DNA of 64,000 bases, from NCBI GenBank assembly GCA_003281405.1, contig QCCD01000007.1, positions 1 through 64,000 of the forward strand. Reading direction: 5' to 3'. The position numbers were made by a program, and so were the translations under genes. Origin of the DNA: Prochlorococcus sp. AG-347-K16 (GTDB taxonomy: Bacteria > Cyanobacteriota > Cyanobacteriia > PCC-6307 > Cyanobiaceae). The notes beneath the pieces are model-generated. The model did no database searches. It was not told the origin of the DNA and saw only the letters and a list, made by a program, of their open reading frames with translations. This document shows positions 53,957 through 63,398 of this stretch, piece by piece (positions within the stretch are counted from its first letter, which is position 1; each line of letters starts with the position of its first letter).

Positions 53957-55285
53957 TTAAAGTGCTCCTGAAGCAGTTGAATCAAGTATTCCCCCTAGGT
54001 GTGTTGTAATGTTAAGAGCGCTAATCACAGGGGGCTTATTAGGATCATTAAAAAGATCAATTATAGTTATGCCGCCATTACCTTGTTTTATCATCCAAAT
54101 ATTTGAATAATTAATCCCAAGAATATTACAAATTAGAGTTTTATTTACTGCATCATGAGCAACCATGAGGGTTTGATCATTATCCTTTTGAGATAAACAA
54201 ATTTTGTCAAAAGCTTCTACTGACCTTTCTGATACATCTTTTATACATTCACCTTCGGGCATTATTACTTCTTCAGGTTTATCATGCCAATTTTTTAGTA
54301 AAGCAGGCCACTCTTCTCTAATTTCTGCTTGCAATTTACCCTCCCATAATCCGTGACTGATTTCTACGAGTGAATCTATTTTCTCAATTTTTAAATCTTT
54401 GTTATTTTGAAGGATTATTTGTGCAGTCTCATAAGGCCTATGCATTGAACTTGAAAATGCCTTATTGAAAGAAATATTTCTCAAATATTCAAAAGTCTTT
54501 CTAGCTTGATCTTTTCCGTTTTCATTTAAAGGGATATCAATTTGGCCTTGAAATCTACCTTCTTTGTTCCAGTTAGTTTCACCATGCCTTATTAGAAATA
54601 TTCTAGAATCTCCAATTTTATTTGGAATATTTTTATTAAGATGGGAAGTCTGATTTAAGCATTCAATTTGAGTCTTAAAAGAGTTATCTTTCTTAGAAAT
54701 ATTGAGTATCGAGAAAGAAGCATTTTCTAATCTTATTTTTCTAAAACCTTGCTTAGGCTTTCCTAATAACAAGAGTATTAAACATCTGAGAATTGCATTA
54801 TGTCCAACAACTAAAATATTTATATCATCTTTGTCTTGATAAATTTTTAAAATATCTTCTACAAAATTTGTTGCTTGAAAAAACAACTCTTGAATTGGTT
54901 TATAAGTTTTATTGTCATTTCTTTTTAAAATAAGATTTTCTGGATCATTTTTCCAAATAGAGTAAATTTCTGGAAATTTCTTTTTTATTTCATCAATTTT
55001 TAGACCAGACCATTCATTAAGATCTACCTCTAGTAAATTATCGTCGAATACAATATTTTTTTCTTTATTGAAGGCCTTTTTAATTGTTTTTGCAGTCTCT
55101 GCCGCTCTCACAAGTGGGGAGGAATAGATTTTATCGAAGTTTATTTTTGATAATGCTTTTCCTGCTTTTCGGGCTTGTTCGTATCCTTCATCGGTTAATA
55201 ATGAATCGTCTGTTCTTCCTTGAATTAATCCTTTTGCATTGAAACTGCTTAGTCCGTGCCTAACTAAAACTAATCTTATAGCCAT
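53957..55285 (-). CDS. Two-domain histidine phosphatase (phosphoglycerate mutase family)
   Basis: A 442-residue protein made of two tandem histidine phosphatase domains. Domain 1 has LVRHGLSSFNAKGLIQGRTD and VVGHNAILR; domain 2 has LIRHGETNWNKEGRFQGQID and MVAHDAVNK. Both keep the RHG phospho-acceptor His and the distal His, so both may be catalytic. The relatives include cofactor-dependent mutases and phosphatases; the substrate is not set. A C-terminal tail of about 25 residues follows. It converges with lepB and is divergent from the CPBP gene. Confidence 0.88.
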   Translation of the reverse strand: MAIRLVLVRHGLSSFNAKGLIQGRTDDSLLTDEGYEQARKAGKALSKINFDKIYSSPLVRAAETAKTIKKAFNKEKNIVFDDNLLEVDLNEWSGLKIDEIKKKFPEIYSIWKNDPENLILKRNDNKTYKPIQELFFQATNFVEDILKIYQDKDDINILVVGHNAILRCLILLLLGKPKQGFRKIRLENASFSILNISKKDNSFKTQIECLNQTSHLNKNIPNKIGDSRIFLIRHGETNWNKEGRFQGQIDIPLNENGKDQARKTFEYLRNISFNKAFSSSMHRPYETAQIILQNNKDLKIEKIDSLVEISHGLWEGKLQAEIREEWPALLKNWHDKPEEVIMPEGECIKDVSERSVEAFDKICLSQKDNDQTLMVAHDAVNKTLICNILGINYSNIWMIKQGNGGITIIDLFNDPNKPPVISALNITTHLGGILDSTASGAL

Positions 55286-55402
55286 TATATAAATTTTGAA
55301 AATTAAGATAATTTAATCATCTCATGACGTGATTAAAATAGATACATAAATATAAGGAAATTCAATGATAACTAACTATAGTTTTCAAGAATATAATAAG
55401 TT

Positions 55403-56761
55403 ATGATTAAAAATAGTTCTAAGTCAAAACTCACTTTAGCTTTTATCTCTATTGTCATAACTTTTTTTGTATGGCAACAAGGCTTAAGAGACAGTTTAAA
55501 TAGACCATCCGTTTCATTTGATATTAGTCAAAAAGAGCAAGAAATTGCTGAATTATCTGTCCAATCAATACCTGTAAATCTTAAAAATTTTTTTATCATT
55601 AATGATCCTGTTGATCAAATAAATAAATCACTATCTGATGTACCATTTGAAGCGCTAACAGAAAGAAATAAATTAATTCGAATAATTACTTCAAAATCAA
55701 ATGATTCTTTAATTTATAAAAATATATCCAAAGATTTTAAAGATAAAAACTTTAAATTTCTGATTGATGAGATAGAAAAAAAATCTAACAATAATGCATA
55801 TAAAGCAAATTCTGATAAATTTGATTTATTTAAAGGTGATAGATTTTTATATCACCTTTTAAGCAGGAAATTTGATTTTGATGATAGTGCATTAATAACA
55901 AAATCATTTTCAAGAAAAATGTTTTTTAAAATATTAGCCATAAGACTAATTCCATTGTTAACAATACTTATTGGCTCTATTCTGGCTTTAAAAATATTAT
56001 GGAAAACCATATCCTTGAAAAAGTTTGGTTGGAAAGAAATTAAATCCTTAGATTTAGAATTAATAGATATGGTTTTATTAATTGCAGGTGGATTTGTTGT
56101 TTTAGGAGAAGTTGTATCACCTTTATTTTCTGTCAGTTTGGTTGAACTTTTTTCTAAAAATATCTCTAATGAATTGTCTCAATCTTTAAAAATTTTCTTT
56201 GGATATCTTTTTATGGCTATTCCACCATTATGGATAGTTTTTTATCAAATTAAATCCTTGAATGGTGAATTTACCTTTAAAAAGGATTATTTACAGTTCA
56301 ATTTCTTACCAATAAAATATGCAATTATTCATGGAATTAAAGGTTGGTTAACAATTGTTCCTTTTGTTTTATTGATCTCTCTAATTATGAATAGTCTGAT
56401 CGATAATCAGAATGGTAGTAACCCCTTGCTGGAAATTGTTCTTAATAATAATAATTACTTATCATTTTTTCTATTATTTGTAACAACAACTCTATTAGCT
56501 CCTTTATTTGAAGAGATTATATTTCGCGGTATTTTACTGCCAACTCTTTCAAGAGATTTTGGAGTAATTTCGGGCATCATATTTTCAGCTTTTATCTTTG
56601 CATTAGCCCATTTAAGTTTGGGTGAAATGCCGCCATTATTTGTTCTAGGGATTGGATTAGCAATTACAAGAATTGCTTCAGGGAGTTTGTTTTCCTCAGT
56701 GATTATGCATTCTTTTTGGAATGGATTGACTTTTTTAAATTTGTTCCTATTGAGGACATAA
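55403..56761 (+). CDS. CPBP (CAAX prenyl protease / Abi-type) membrane protease
   Basis: A 452-residue integral membrane protein. The N-terminal 170 residues form one membrane helix and a soluble extracytoplasmic-looking region; the C-terminal half has several hydrophobic helices with the CPBP motifs EEIIFRGILLPTL, FALAHLSLGEMPP and SVIMHSFWNGL, supplying Glu, Arg and His residues of the active site. Bacterial members process peptides or give immunity to bacteriocins, and some cyanobacterial ones affect photosynthetic membranes. Substrate unknown. It lies 84 bases upstream of the FtsL-like gene. Confidence 0.88.
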   Translation: MIKNSSKSKLTLAFISIVITFFVWQQGLRDSLNRPSVSFDISQKEQEIAELSVQSIPVNLKNFFIINDPVDQINKSLSDVPFEALTERNKLIRIITSKSNDSLIYKNISKDFKDKNFKFLIDEIEKKSNNNAYKANSDKFDLFKGDRFLYHLLSRKFDFDDSALITKSFSRKMFFKILAIRLIPLLTILIGSILALKILWKTISLKKFGWKEIKSLDLELIDMVLLIAGGFVVLGEVVSPLFSVSLVELFSKNISNELSQSLKIFFGYLFMAIPPLWIVFYQIKSLNGEFTFKKDYLQFNFLPIKYAIIHGIKGWLTIVPFVLLISLIMNSLIDNQNGSNPLLEIVLNNNNYLSFFLLFVTTTLLAPLFEEIIFRGILLPTLSRDFGVISGIIFSAFIFALAHLSLGEMPPLFVLGIGLAITRIASGSLFSSVIMHSFWNGLTFLNLFLLRT

Positions 56762-56845
56762 AGAATTTAATTTTTACTTGCAAATCAAGCAAAAAGATGT
56801 TTATTTAATTAATAATACTTCTTTTATTTAAAAAATAAATCATAG

Positions 56846-57274
56846 ATGAAACCTTATGGGAATCAACTTAATTTAAAAAAAAAAGTTTCATATGAAAGTA
56901 AAAAAAACTCTGAAAAAATATCTATAATTAATGTCAAATTAATACATCAAATTTTCGACACAATTAATATCTCTCTTTTGGTATTAATTTTCACCTTGTT
57001 TTTCTTGTCTTTTAATAGTCAAAGAAAATGGTCAAATACATATAAAAACTTATCTAAAACAAGAGCTATCAATAATAATCTTATTGATTATATTTCCAAA
57101 ATTGAGGAATTTTATATTAGTAAACTTGAGTCTATTAATACTTATACAAAAACTAAACCTAAAGATTTAATCTATTTAGATAAATTTCCAGAAAAAAAAG
57201 AAAGTTTATTTAAGAAAAATTTAAGTAGTTTCATTGAAGGTTTTCTAGATAGCAAATATCAAAGGGGATATTGA
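56846..57274 (+). CDS. FtsL-like single-pass membrane protein upstream of ftsI
   Basis: A 142-residue protein with a basic cytoplasmic N-terminus (about 1-39), one transmembrane helix at about 40-57 and an extracytoplasmic region with a coiled-coil-like stretch (about 62-98) followed by KPKDLIYLDKFPEK. This layout and its position, overlapping ftsI by 4 bases (ATGA), are those of the divisome protein FtsL in other bacteria. FtsL sequences are poorly conserved, so recognition by alignment may fail. I infer a division role from topology and context only. Confidence 0.65.
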   Translation: MKPYGNQLNLKKKVSYESKKNSEKISIINVKLIHQIFDTINISLLVLIFTLFFLSFNSQRKWSNTYKNLSKTRAINNNLIDYISKIEEFYISKLESINTYTKTKPKDLIYLDKFPEKKESLFKKNLSSFIEGFLDSKYQRGY

Positions 57275-59025
57275 TGAAAAAATACAAAAAAATTGTTCGT
57301 CTAACACCACTGGATCAAAGAAGATTTAAATTTCTCTATATTTTTAGTTTACTACTAATATTTTGTTTGTTTGGTAGGTTAGTTAAATTGCAAGTCTTTA
57401 ACGCATCTGATTTGCAAAGGAAAGCTAGATTAATACAGTCTTCTAAAATTATCTCCTTAAAAAAAAGGAGATCAATTGTTGATAGAAATAATAGACTAAT
57501 TGCTTACGATAAGCCTCTCTACAAATTATGGGCCCATCCACAATATTTTAATTTTCCTGGTGATTCAATTAAAAAAGTTCGCAGTATTGAAGAAGTTGCA
57601 AAAAAATTGTCATCTATCTTGGATATTAATGCTGAAATACTCGTTGAGAAATTTAATAATAAAATGATTGGTATCAAGCTTTTGGATAAGATTTCTGAAG
57701 AAAAGGCAGAAAAGATTAAGAACCTTCAAATAAGCGGACTTGATTTGTTTAAATATTCGCAGAGATATTATCCTCAAGGAGAGCTTTACTCTAATCTTGT
57801 AGGTTTTGTTAATGATGAGAATAAAGGTTCAGCAGGTTTAGAGCTTCATTTAGATAATCAAATTAAAGTTTTTAATAAAAGTAATTTTATAAAAAGAGGA
57901 GGAGATGGAACTCCTCTACCGGATAATTCGGCCCCAGGTGATTTTATTTATGATTACAAAAGTTTAGGACTAACTATAGACTCAAAATTACAGAAAGCAT
58001 CATTCAATGCTTTATCAAAGCAAGTAAGCGAATGGAAAGCAAAGAAGGGGTTTGCCATAGTTATGGATGTTAATAATGGTAGGATCCTCTCCTTGGTTAC
58101 AGTCCCGTCATATGATCCAAATAAATTTTGGCAGTATGATTCTGAACTCTTCAGGGGTTGGTATTCTCAAGATTTATTTGAGCCTGGTTCAACTTTTAAA
58201 CCTATTAATCTTGCCTTAGCGTTAGAAGAAAAAGTAATCGAGAAAGATGGATTAGTTGAAGATATTGGAAATATTAAGGTTGGAGGATGGACGCTTTGGA
58301 ATTGGAATAAAAAAGGTAATGGATACATTGACTATCCAAAAGTATTGCAGGTTTCAAGTAATGTTGGGATGGTAAAAATAATGCAAAATTTAGACCCCAC
58401 AATTTATTGGAATTGGCTGCAAAATTTAGGAATAAATAAAAATTTAGAGACTGACTTATTTGAATCAACTGCTGGCCAACTAAAGAGAAAAGATTTATTT
58501 GTAAATCAATCAATTGAACCTGCTGTAACTTCTTTTGGTAAAGGCTTCTCAATCTCGCCACTTAAATTGGTTCAACTTCATGCGGCTTTAGCAAATGGGG
58601 GTTTTGAAGTAACTCCACATGTAACCTCAACTTTCAAAGAAAAAGTTAATAAAAATCCAAAGAAACAATTTTTTTCACCGGATGTCTCAAAAATTGTTCT
58701 TGAATGGATGGAGAGTGTAGTTGATAAAGGTAGTGGATCTGGAGCAAAAATCGAGGGTTATCGGATAGCTGGGAAAACGGGTACTTCTCAAAAAGCCATA
58801 AATGGTTCGTACACAAGTAAAAAAGTTTGTAGTTTTATCGCAACCTTACCAGTTAATGATCCAAAATTTGCTGTCCTTGTGGTTGTTGATGAGCCTTCTA
58901 AATCATATGCATATGGTTCAACTGTTGCAGTACCTGTAGCGAAAGAAATTATCGAGAGTTTGATAGTAATTGAAAAAATACCTCCTAATATTAAAGATCA
59001 CGGAATGATTGTTAAAAAACCCTAA
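57271..59025 (+). CDS. ftsI: Septal peptidoglycan transpeptidase, PBP3/FtsI type
   Basis: Class B penicillin-binding protein that crosslinks septal murein during division. The 584 residues have an N-terminal membrane helix (about 24-41), the dimerisation domain, and the transpeptidase with SxxK in EPGSTFKP, SxN in SSNVGM and KTGT in AGKTGTSQ. It overlaps the FtsL-like gene by 4 bases, so the two are probably translated together. The next Met is one codon later (57274). Alternatives such as PBP2 of elongation are less likely given its neighbour. Confidence 0.94.
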   Translation: MMKKYKKIVRLTPLDQRRFKFLYIFSLLLIFCLFGRLVKLQVFNASDLQRKARLIQSSKIISLKKRRSIVDRNNRLIAYDKPLYKLWAHPQYFNFPGDSIKKVRSIEEVAKKLSSILDINAEILVEKFNNKMIGIKLLDKISEEKAEKIKNLQISGLDLFKYSQRYYPQGELYSNLVGFVNDENKGSAGLELHLDNQIKVFNKSNFIKRGGDGTPLPDNSAPGDFIYDYKSLGLTIDSKLQKASFNALSKQVSEWKAKKGFAIVMDVNNGRILSLVTVPSYDPNKFWQYDSELFRGWYSQDLFEPGSTFKPINLALALEEKVIEKDGLVEDIGNIKVGGWTLWNWNKKGNGYIDYPKVLQVSSNVGMVKIMQNLDPTIYWNWLQNLGINKNLETDLFESTAGQLKRKDLFVNQSIEPAVTSFGKGFSISPLKLVQLHAALANGGFEVTPHVTSTFKEKVNKNPKKQFFSPDVSKIVLEWMESVVDKGSGSGAKIEGYRIAGKTGTSQKAINGSYTSKKVCSFIATLPVNDPKFAVLVVVDEPSKSYAYGSTVAVPVAKEIIESLIVIEKIPPNIKDHGMIVKKP

Positions 59026-59115
59026 AATTTTCCATTTTTATAAATATTTGGTTCATTATCTGATGATTTCATAAGGAATAAAAGCTAGTTTATGTATATA
59101 TATGATTATCTAGAT

Positions 59116-60117
59116 ATGAAATCAATCTTAGAACAATTGTCCTCAATGACTGTTGTTGTCGCTGACACTGGAGATTTAGATTCGATAAAAAAATTTCAAC
59201 CAAGGGACGCCACCACAAATCCATCTCTAATACTTGCTGCTGCTAAGAACCCTGATTATGTGAAGTTAATTGATAAAGCTTTAGAAAGTTCACAAAAGGC
59301 ATTGTCTCAAGGATTCTCAGAAATTGAATTAATTAAAGAAACTGTTGACCAAGTTTCAGTATTTTTTGGAAAAGAAATTTTGAAAATTATTTCAGGGCGT
59401 GTATCTACAGAAGTTGATGCAAGACTGAGCTTTGACACTAAAGCTACAGTAGAAAAAGCAAGAAAATTGATCAATCTTTATAAAAATTTTGGAATTGAGA
59501 AGGAAAGAATTTTAATTAAGATTGCCGCAACATGGGAGGGAATTAAGGCAGCTGAAATTTTGGAAAAAGAGGGTATTAAGTGCAACTTAACTTTACTTTT
59601 TAACTTCTGCCAAGCTGTAACTTGTGCCAATGCAAAGATAACTCTAATTTCTCCCTTCGTTGGCCGTATATTAGATTGGCATAAAGCAAAAACTGGTAAA
59701 ACTAGTTTTGTTGGCGCTGAAGACCCTGGTGTTATTTCGGTTACACAAATATACAATTACTTCAAAGAAAAGGGATTCAAGACAGAAGTAATGGGAGCGA
59801 GTTTTAGAAATCTTGATGAAATAAAAGAATTAGCAGGTTGCGATCTTTTAACAATCGCCCCAAAATTTCTTGAGGAACTTAAAAAAGAAAAAGGAGAGTT
59901 AGTTAGGAAATTAGATGAAAGTACTCAAATAAATAATTCTATTGATTACGAATTTGAAGAAAAAGATTTCAGATTAAGTATGTTAGAAGATCAAATGGCA
60001 AGTGAAAAGCTTAGTGAAGGTATCACTGGATTCAGTAAGGCTATAGAAGAATTAGAAGAGTTGCTACTAAAGAGATATTCAGAGATTAAAAATCATAAAT
60101 TGATTTCTGCTAACTAA
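59116..60117 (+). CDS. tal: Transaldolase
   Basis: Moves dihydroxyacetone groups between sugar phosphates in the oxidative pentose phosphate pathway, which supplies night-time NADPH in cyanobacteria. ATG at 59116 (starting [11 protein letters not shown]) gives 333 residues, the expected length; an upstream ATG at 59092 would add eight. Conserved [13 protein letters not shown], the Schiff-base Lys in [14 protein letters not shown], and [12 protein letters not shown] are present. A C-terminal region of about 80 residues extends beyond the E. coli enzyme core. Confidence 0.95.
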   Translation: MKSILEQLSSMTVVVADTGDLDSIKKFQPRDATTNPSLILAAAKNPDYVKLIDKALESSQKALSQGFSEIELIKETVDQVSVFFGKEILKIISGRVSTEVDARLSFDTKATVEKARKLINLYKNFGIEKERILIKIAATWEGIKAAEILEKEGIKCNLTLLFNFCQAVTCANAKITLISPFVGRILDWHKAKTGKTSFVGAEDPGVISVTQIYNYFKEKGFKTEVMGASFRNLDEIKELAGCDLLTIAPKFLEELKKEKGELVRKLDESTQINNSIDYEFEEKDFRLSMLEDQMASEKLSEGITGFSKAIEELEELLLKRYSEIKNHKLISAN

Positions 60118-60141
60118 ATTTAAGTTCGAATTGAAAAAGAA

Positions 60142-61275
60142 TTAAGCCCCCCTTTTTGTTAAAAGTCTTCTGATAACTCTTTTTGCAATATCTTCATAAC
60201 TCATTTCTCCTGATAATATTTGAGCAATACGTTTAGGCGCTGTTTTCCTTTTGACGCCTAATTGATATCCAGTTCTGGGAAATCTATAAAATACTTGGGC
60301 TATTCTCCTCCCCCAAGCCATTGATTTCCCCCAAATATTGTTAATTTTCTTCGTATAAAGATTAAAATCATCTACTTTCCCTGATAGGAACTGATCTATG
60401 TATTCTGCAGCATAAAAACTGCTAATTAAAGATGGTCTAATTCCTTCAGCTAAAAATGGATCACATAGAGATGCTGCATCTCCAACCGCTAAAACTTTGT
60501 CACTATTAATTGAGTGGAAGCCATTCCATATTCTCAGTTTCTTACTAATTATTTCATTAGGAAAATCATCAAAACCGAAGCTTCTGATAACTTGTTTATT
60601 TATAGCCTGATTTTCTAAGAGACCATTATTTATAAAAGTACCTAAACCAATATTTAAGCTTTCTCTTAGGGGGAATGCCCATGCAAAACCATATTTTATA
60701 AATCCAAACTCAAATCTAACTGCATCTCTAGGTATTTCACCTAAACCTTTCAATCTTAATGAGATTGTGTTGGCAAATTTCGGCTTTCTTGGCCCTAAAT
60801 TGAAATAACTCGCCCATTTAGATTGGGAGCCGTCTGCAATTACAAGAAATTCTGAAATATATTTTATTTTGTTATTGCAAGTAATTTCCCATTTATCATT
60901 TTTTTTGATGATTTTTTCTATCAATAATGGTCTCATTATCTGAGCTCCATTACTCAAGGATTCATGAAGTAATAATTGATCTAGTTTTTCTCTTTTAACA
61001 ATCCAAAATGGGGATTCACCAGCCAGATCAGCAGTTACATTATCTGCAGCCTTCCATCTGAATTCAACATTTTTAATTTTTGATTCTATGCAATCTTCTA
61101 TATTTAAAGGAAGAAATCTTTGCATTGAAGATGCCATTCCACCTGCACAAGGTTTGTAATCTTGAGATTTTTCTTTTTCAATAATTAAAACTGAATATCC
61201 TTTCTTTGATAGGTTAAGAGCAGTGGAAGATCCTGATAGACCTCCACCAATTATTACAACGTCAAATTCTGTCAA
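60142..61275 (-). CDS. Geranylgeranyl reductase family FAD oxidoreductase
   Basis: A 377-residue flavoprotein. The FAD-binding loop [21 protein letters not shown] is at the N-terminus, CAGGM near residue 43 is typical of geranylgeranyl reductases, and [19 protein letters not shown] is the second FAD motif. Family members reduce the geranylgeranyl chain of chlorophyll, tocopherol or lipids. This copy is shorter than the main ChlP and the substrate is not clear. Its start codon overlaps the frr stop (ATGA), so it is probably co-transcribed with pyrH and frr. Confidence 0.88.
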   Translation of the reverse strand: MTEFDVVIIGGGLSGSSTALNLSKKGYSVLIIEKEKSQDYKPCAGGMASSMQRFLPLNIEDCIESKIKNVEFRWKAADNVTADLAGESPFWIVKREKLDQLLLHESLSNGAQIMRPLLIEKIIKKNDKWEITCNNKIKYISEFLVIADGSQSKWASYFNLGPRKPKFANTISLRLKGLGEIPRDAVRFEFGFIKYGFAWAFPLRESLNIGLGTFINNGLLENQAINKQVIRSFGFDDFPNEIISKKLRIWNGFHSINSDKVLAVGDAASLCDPFLAEGIRPSLISSFYAAEYIDQFLSGKVDDFNLYTKKINNIWGKSMAWGRRIAQVFYRFPRTGYQLGVKRKTAPKRIAQILSGEMSYEDIAKRVIRRLLTKRGA

Positions 61276-61820
61276 ACTTTTAGAATTTCCTTCTCTTTCT
61301 CAGACAATTTAGTTTCTATTAAAGCGATAAATTTATCAGTAATTTTCTGAATTTCAGATTGATTATCTCTCGATTCATCAATTGAAATAAGGCCATCTTT
61401 TTCGTCTTTTTTTTCTTTATCAACAGCATCTCTTCTGATATTTCTCAAGGCTACTTTTCCTTCCTCAGCATATTTAGAGGCTAATTTGCAAAATTCTTTT
61501 CTTCTTTCTTCTGTTAAAGGAGGAACATTTATTCTTATTACTTTTCCATCATTATTTGGAGTAATACCTAAATCACTCATCGAAATAGCTTTCTCTATCG
61601 CTTGTAAACATGAAATATCGAAAGGTTGTATTGAGATTGTTTGTGAATCAACAGTGCTTATAGTGGCAAGCGATTTGATTGGTGTTTCTGCTCCGTAGTA
61701 CTCAACACTTACTCTGTCTAACAAGGAAGCATTAGCTCTACCTGTCCTAATTGTATTAAAGTTTCTTTGTGTGGCTTCAATACTTTTATTCATATTTTCT
61801 TGAATTTCTTTTTCTTTCAT
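61272..61820 (-). CDS. frr: Ribosome recycling factor
   Basis: Splits post-termination ribosomes together with EF-G. The 182 residues show [23 protein letters not shown], the IQPFD motif and the [33 protein letters not shown] hallmark helix. It follows pyrH by 21 bases and overlaps the GGR-like gene by 4. The pyrH-frr order is the common bacterial arrangement. Confidence 0.98.
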   Translation of the reverse strand: MKEKEIQENMNKSIEATQRNFNTIRTGRANASLLDRVSVEYYGAETPIKSLATISTVDSQTISIQPFDISCLQAIEKAISMSDLGITPNNDGKVIRINVPPLTEERRKEFCKLASKYAEEGKVALRNIRRDAVDKEKKDEKDGLISIDESRDNQSEIQKITDKFIALIETKLSEKEKEILKV

Positions 61821-61841
61821 AATTAAAAAATTAAATGATCT

Positions 61842-62546
61842 TTAACTAATTAAAGAGCCTATTGGCTCACCAGCAACAGCTTTAGAAATGTTCCCTTTTT
61901 TGAATATATCAAAAACCATAATTGGGATATTATTATCTTTGCAAAGTGCAATCGCAGTACTGTCCATTACTGCAATTTCATCACTAAGAACTTGTTGATA
62001 ACTGAGAGAGGAATATTTTTTTGCATCTTTAAATTGATTTGGATCACGATCGTATACTCCATCAACCTTAGTAGCCTTCATAACAACTTCAGCGTTTATC
62101 TCTGCTGCCCTCAAAGCTGCTGTAGTATCAGTTGTAAAAAATGGATTTCCGCATCCACCTCCGAAAACTACAACTCTACCTTTTTCTAGGTGCCTCATGG
62201 CTCTTCTTCTGATGTAGGGCTCGGCAATTTCCTGCATTTCGATTGCTGTTTGCACTCTGGTTGCAACTCCTACTCTTTCAAGACCATCTTGAAGTGAAAT
62301 TGCGTTCATTACTGTTGCTAGCATCCCTACATAATCAGCAGTTGCGCGATCCATTCCGTCTGCAGATCCTTTAAGCCCCCTAAAAATGTTTCCACCACCA
62401 ACAACTATTGCAAGTTGTACATTATTTTCTACTACTTTTGAAACATCCTCTGCAATTGATTGAACTATAGCAGGATCAATACCATAAGGTTTTTCACCCA
62501 TTAGTGCTTCACCACTAAGTTTTAAGAGAACTCTTTTGTAAGTCAT
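61842..62546 (-). CDS. pyrH: UMP kinase
   Basis: Hexameric bacterial UMP kinase of the amino acid kinase fold. The 234 residues include [65 protein letters not shown] and [11 protein letters not shown]. It is first in the run pyrH-frr-GGR-like. About 126 bases without a visible gene separate it from cobO. Confidence 0.98.
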   Translation of the reverse strand: MTYKRVLLKLSGEALMGEKPYGIDPAIVQSIAEDVSKVVENNVQLAIVVGGGNIFRGLKGSADGMDRATADYVGMLATVMNAISLQDGLERVGVATRVQTAIEMQEIAEPYIRRRAMRHLEKGRVVVFGGGCGNPFFTTDTTAALRAAEINAEVVMKATKVDGVYDRDPNQFKDAKKYSSLSYQQVLSDEIAVMDSTAIALCKDNNIPIMVFDIFKKGNISKAVAGEPIGSLIS

Positions 62547-62672
62547 TCAATAATTGTACTTTTAAGACCTTAGCAAGTAAATGTGCCAAATTTATTTTTT
62601 GTTCAGATATTGCTTTCGTCTTTAAACATTTCTAAACCTGCCTAAATAAAATTCAAATAAAACTTACTTCAA

Positions 62673-63365
62673 CTAAAATTCAACGCACTTTTGTGCTTTT
62701 ATTCCTTGCTCTTTGAAAGGATGTCTTATTAGTTTCATTTCTGTAACTAGATCAGCGTAATTTATGATTAAATCAGATGCTCCCCTTCCAGTTAAAACAA
62801 TATGATTTTTTCTATTATTTAAGCTTTTTAAAAAAATGATTATTTCTTCGGGTGCAAGATAACCAAGTTTTGTCGCAATATTAATTTCATCAAGAATAAT
62901 AAGTTTATAAGATTCGTTTTGTATGTATTTTTTAGCTAGTTGCCACGCCTCTTGAACTAATTTTTCATCTCTTATTCTGTCTTGTGTTTCCCAAGTAAAT
63001 CCCTCTCCTAACGAATGCCAAGATATGTTTGAAGATAAGTTTTTAAGTGCTTTTTCCTCTCCAGTGGTCCAGCCTCCTTTGATAAATTGAATTATTGCTA
63101 CTTTATAGCCATGCCCTATCGTCCTTAAAGCCATACCTAAAGATGCAGTTGTCTTGCCCTTGCCATTTCCTGTGAAAACAATCAATAATCCTTTTTTTGT
63201 TTTTCTAATTTGCAGTCTTTCGGCTTGAATATCTTTTCTTTGCTGCATTCTTTTTTTATATGAGCCTTCATCAATATCCGGTGATAATTTACCTCCCATT
63301 CCAAGTTTATTTGCTTGATTATCGAGGTTAAATATTTTCTCGGAAGATGAAGGTTTTTCTTGCAT
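62673..63365 (-). CDS. cobO: Cob(I)alamin adenosyltransferase, CobO type
   Basis: Adds the adenosyl group to cobalt in corrinoids. The 230 residues contain the P-loop FTGNGKGKTTASLGMALRTIGHG, then FIKGGW and LIILDEINIATKLGYL. A basic N-terminal extension of about 55 residues (LQIRKTKKG before the core) is present, as in CobO/CobA enzymes. It lies 33 bases downstream of the tyrosine recombinase gene on the same strand. It completes, with cobM and cobK, three corrinoid genes in this window. Confidence 0.95.
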   Translation of the reverse strand: MQEKPSSSEKIFNLDNQANKLGMGGKLSPDIDEGSYKKRMQQRKDIQAERLQIRKTKKGLLIVFTGNGKGKTTASLGMALRTIGHGYKVAIIQFIKGGWTTGEEKALKNLSSNISWHSLGEGFTWETQDRIRDEKLVQEAWQLAKKYIQNESYKLIILDEINIATKLGYLAPEEIIIFLKSLNNRKNHIVLTGRGASDLIINYADLVTEMKLIRHPFKEQGIKAQKCVEF

Positions 63366-63398
63366 ATGACCCTATTTTTATTTAATTATTATAAATCT

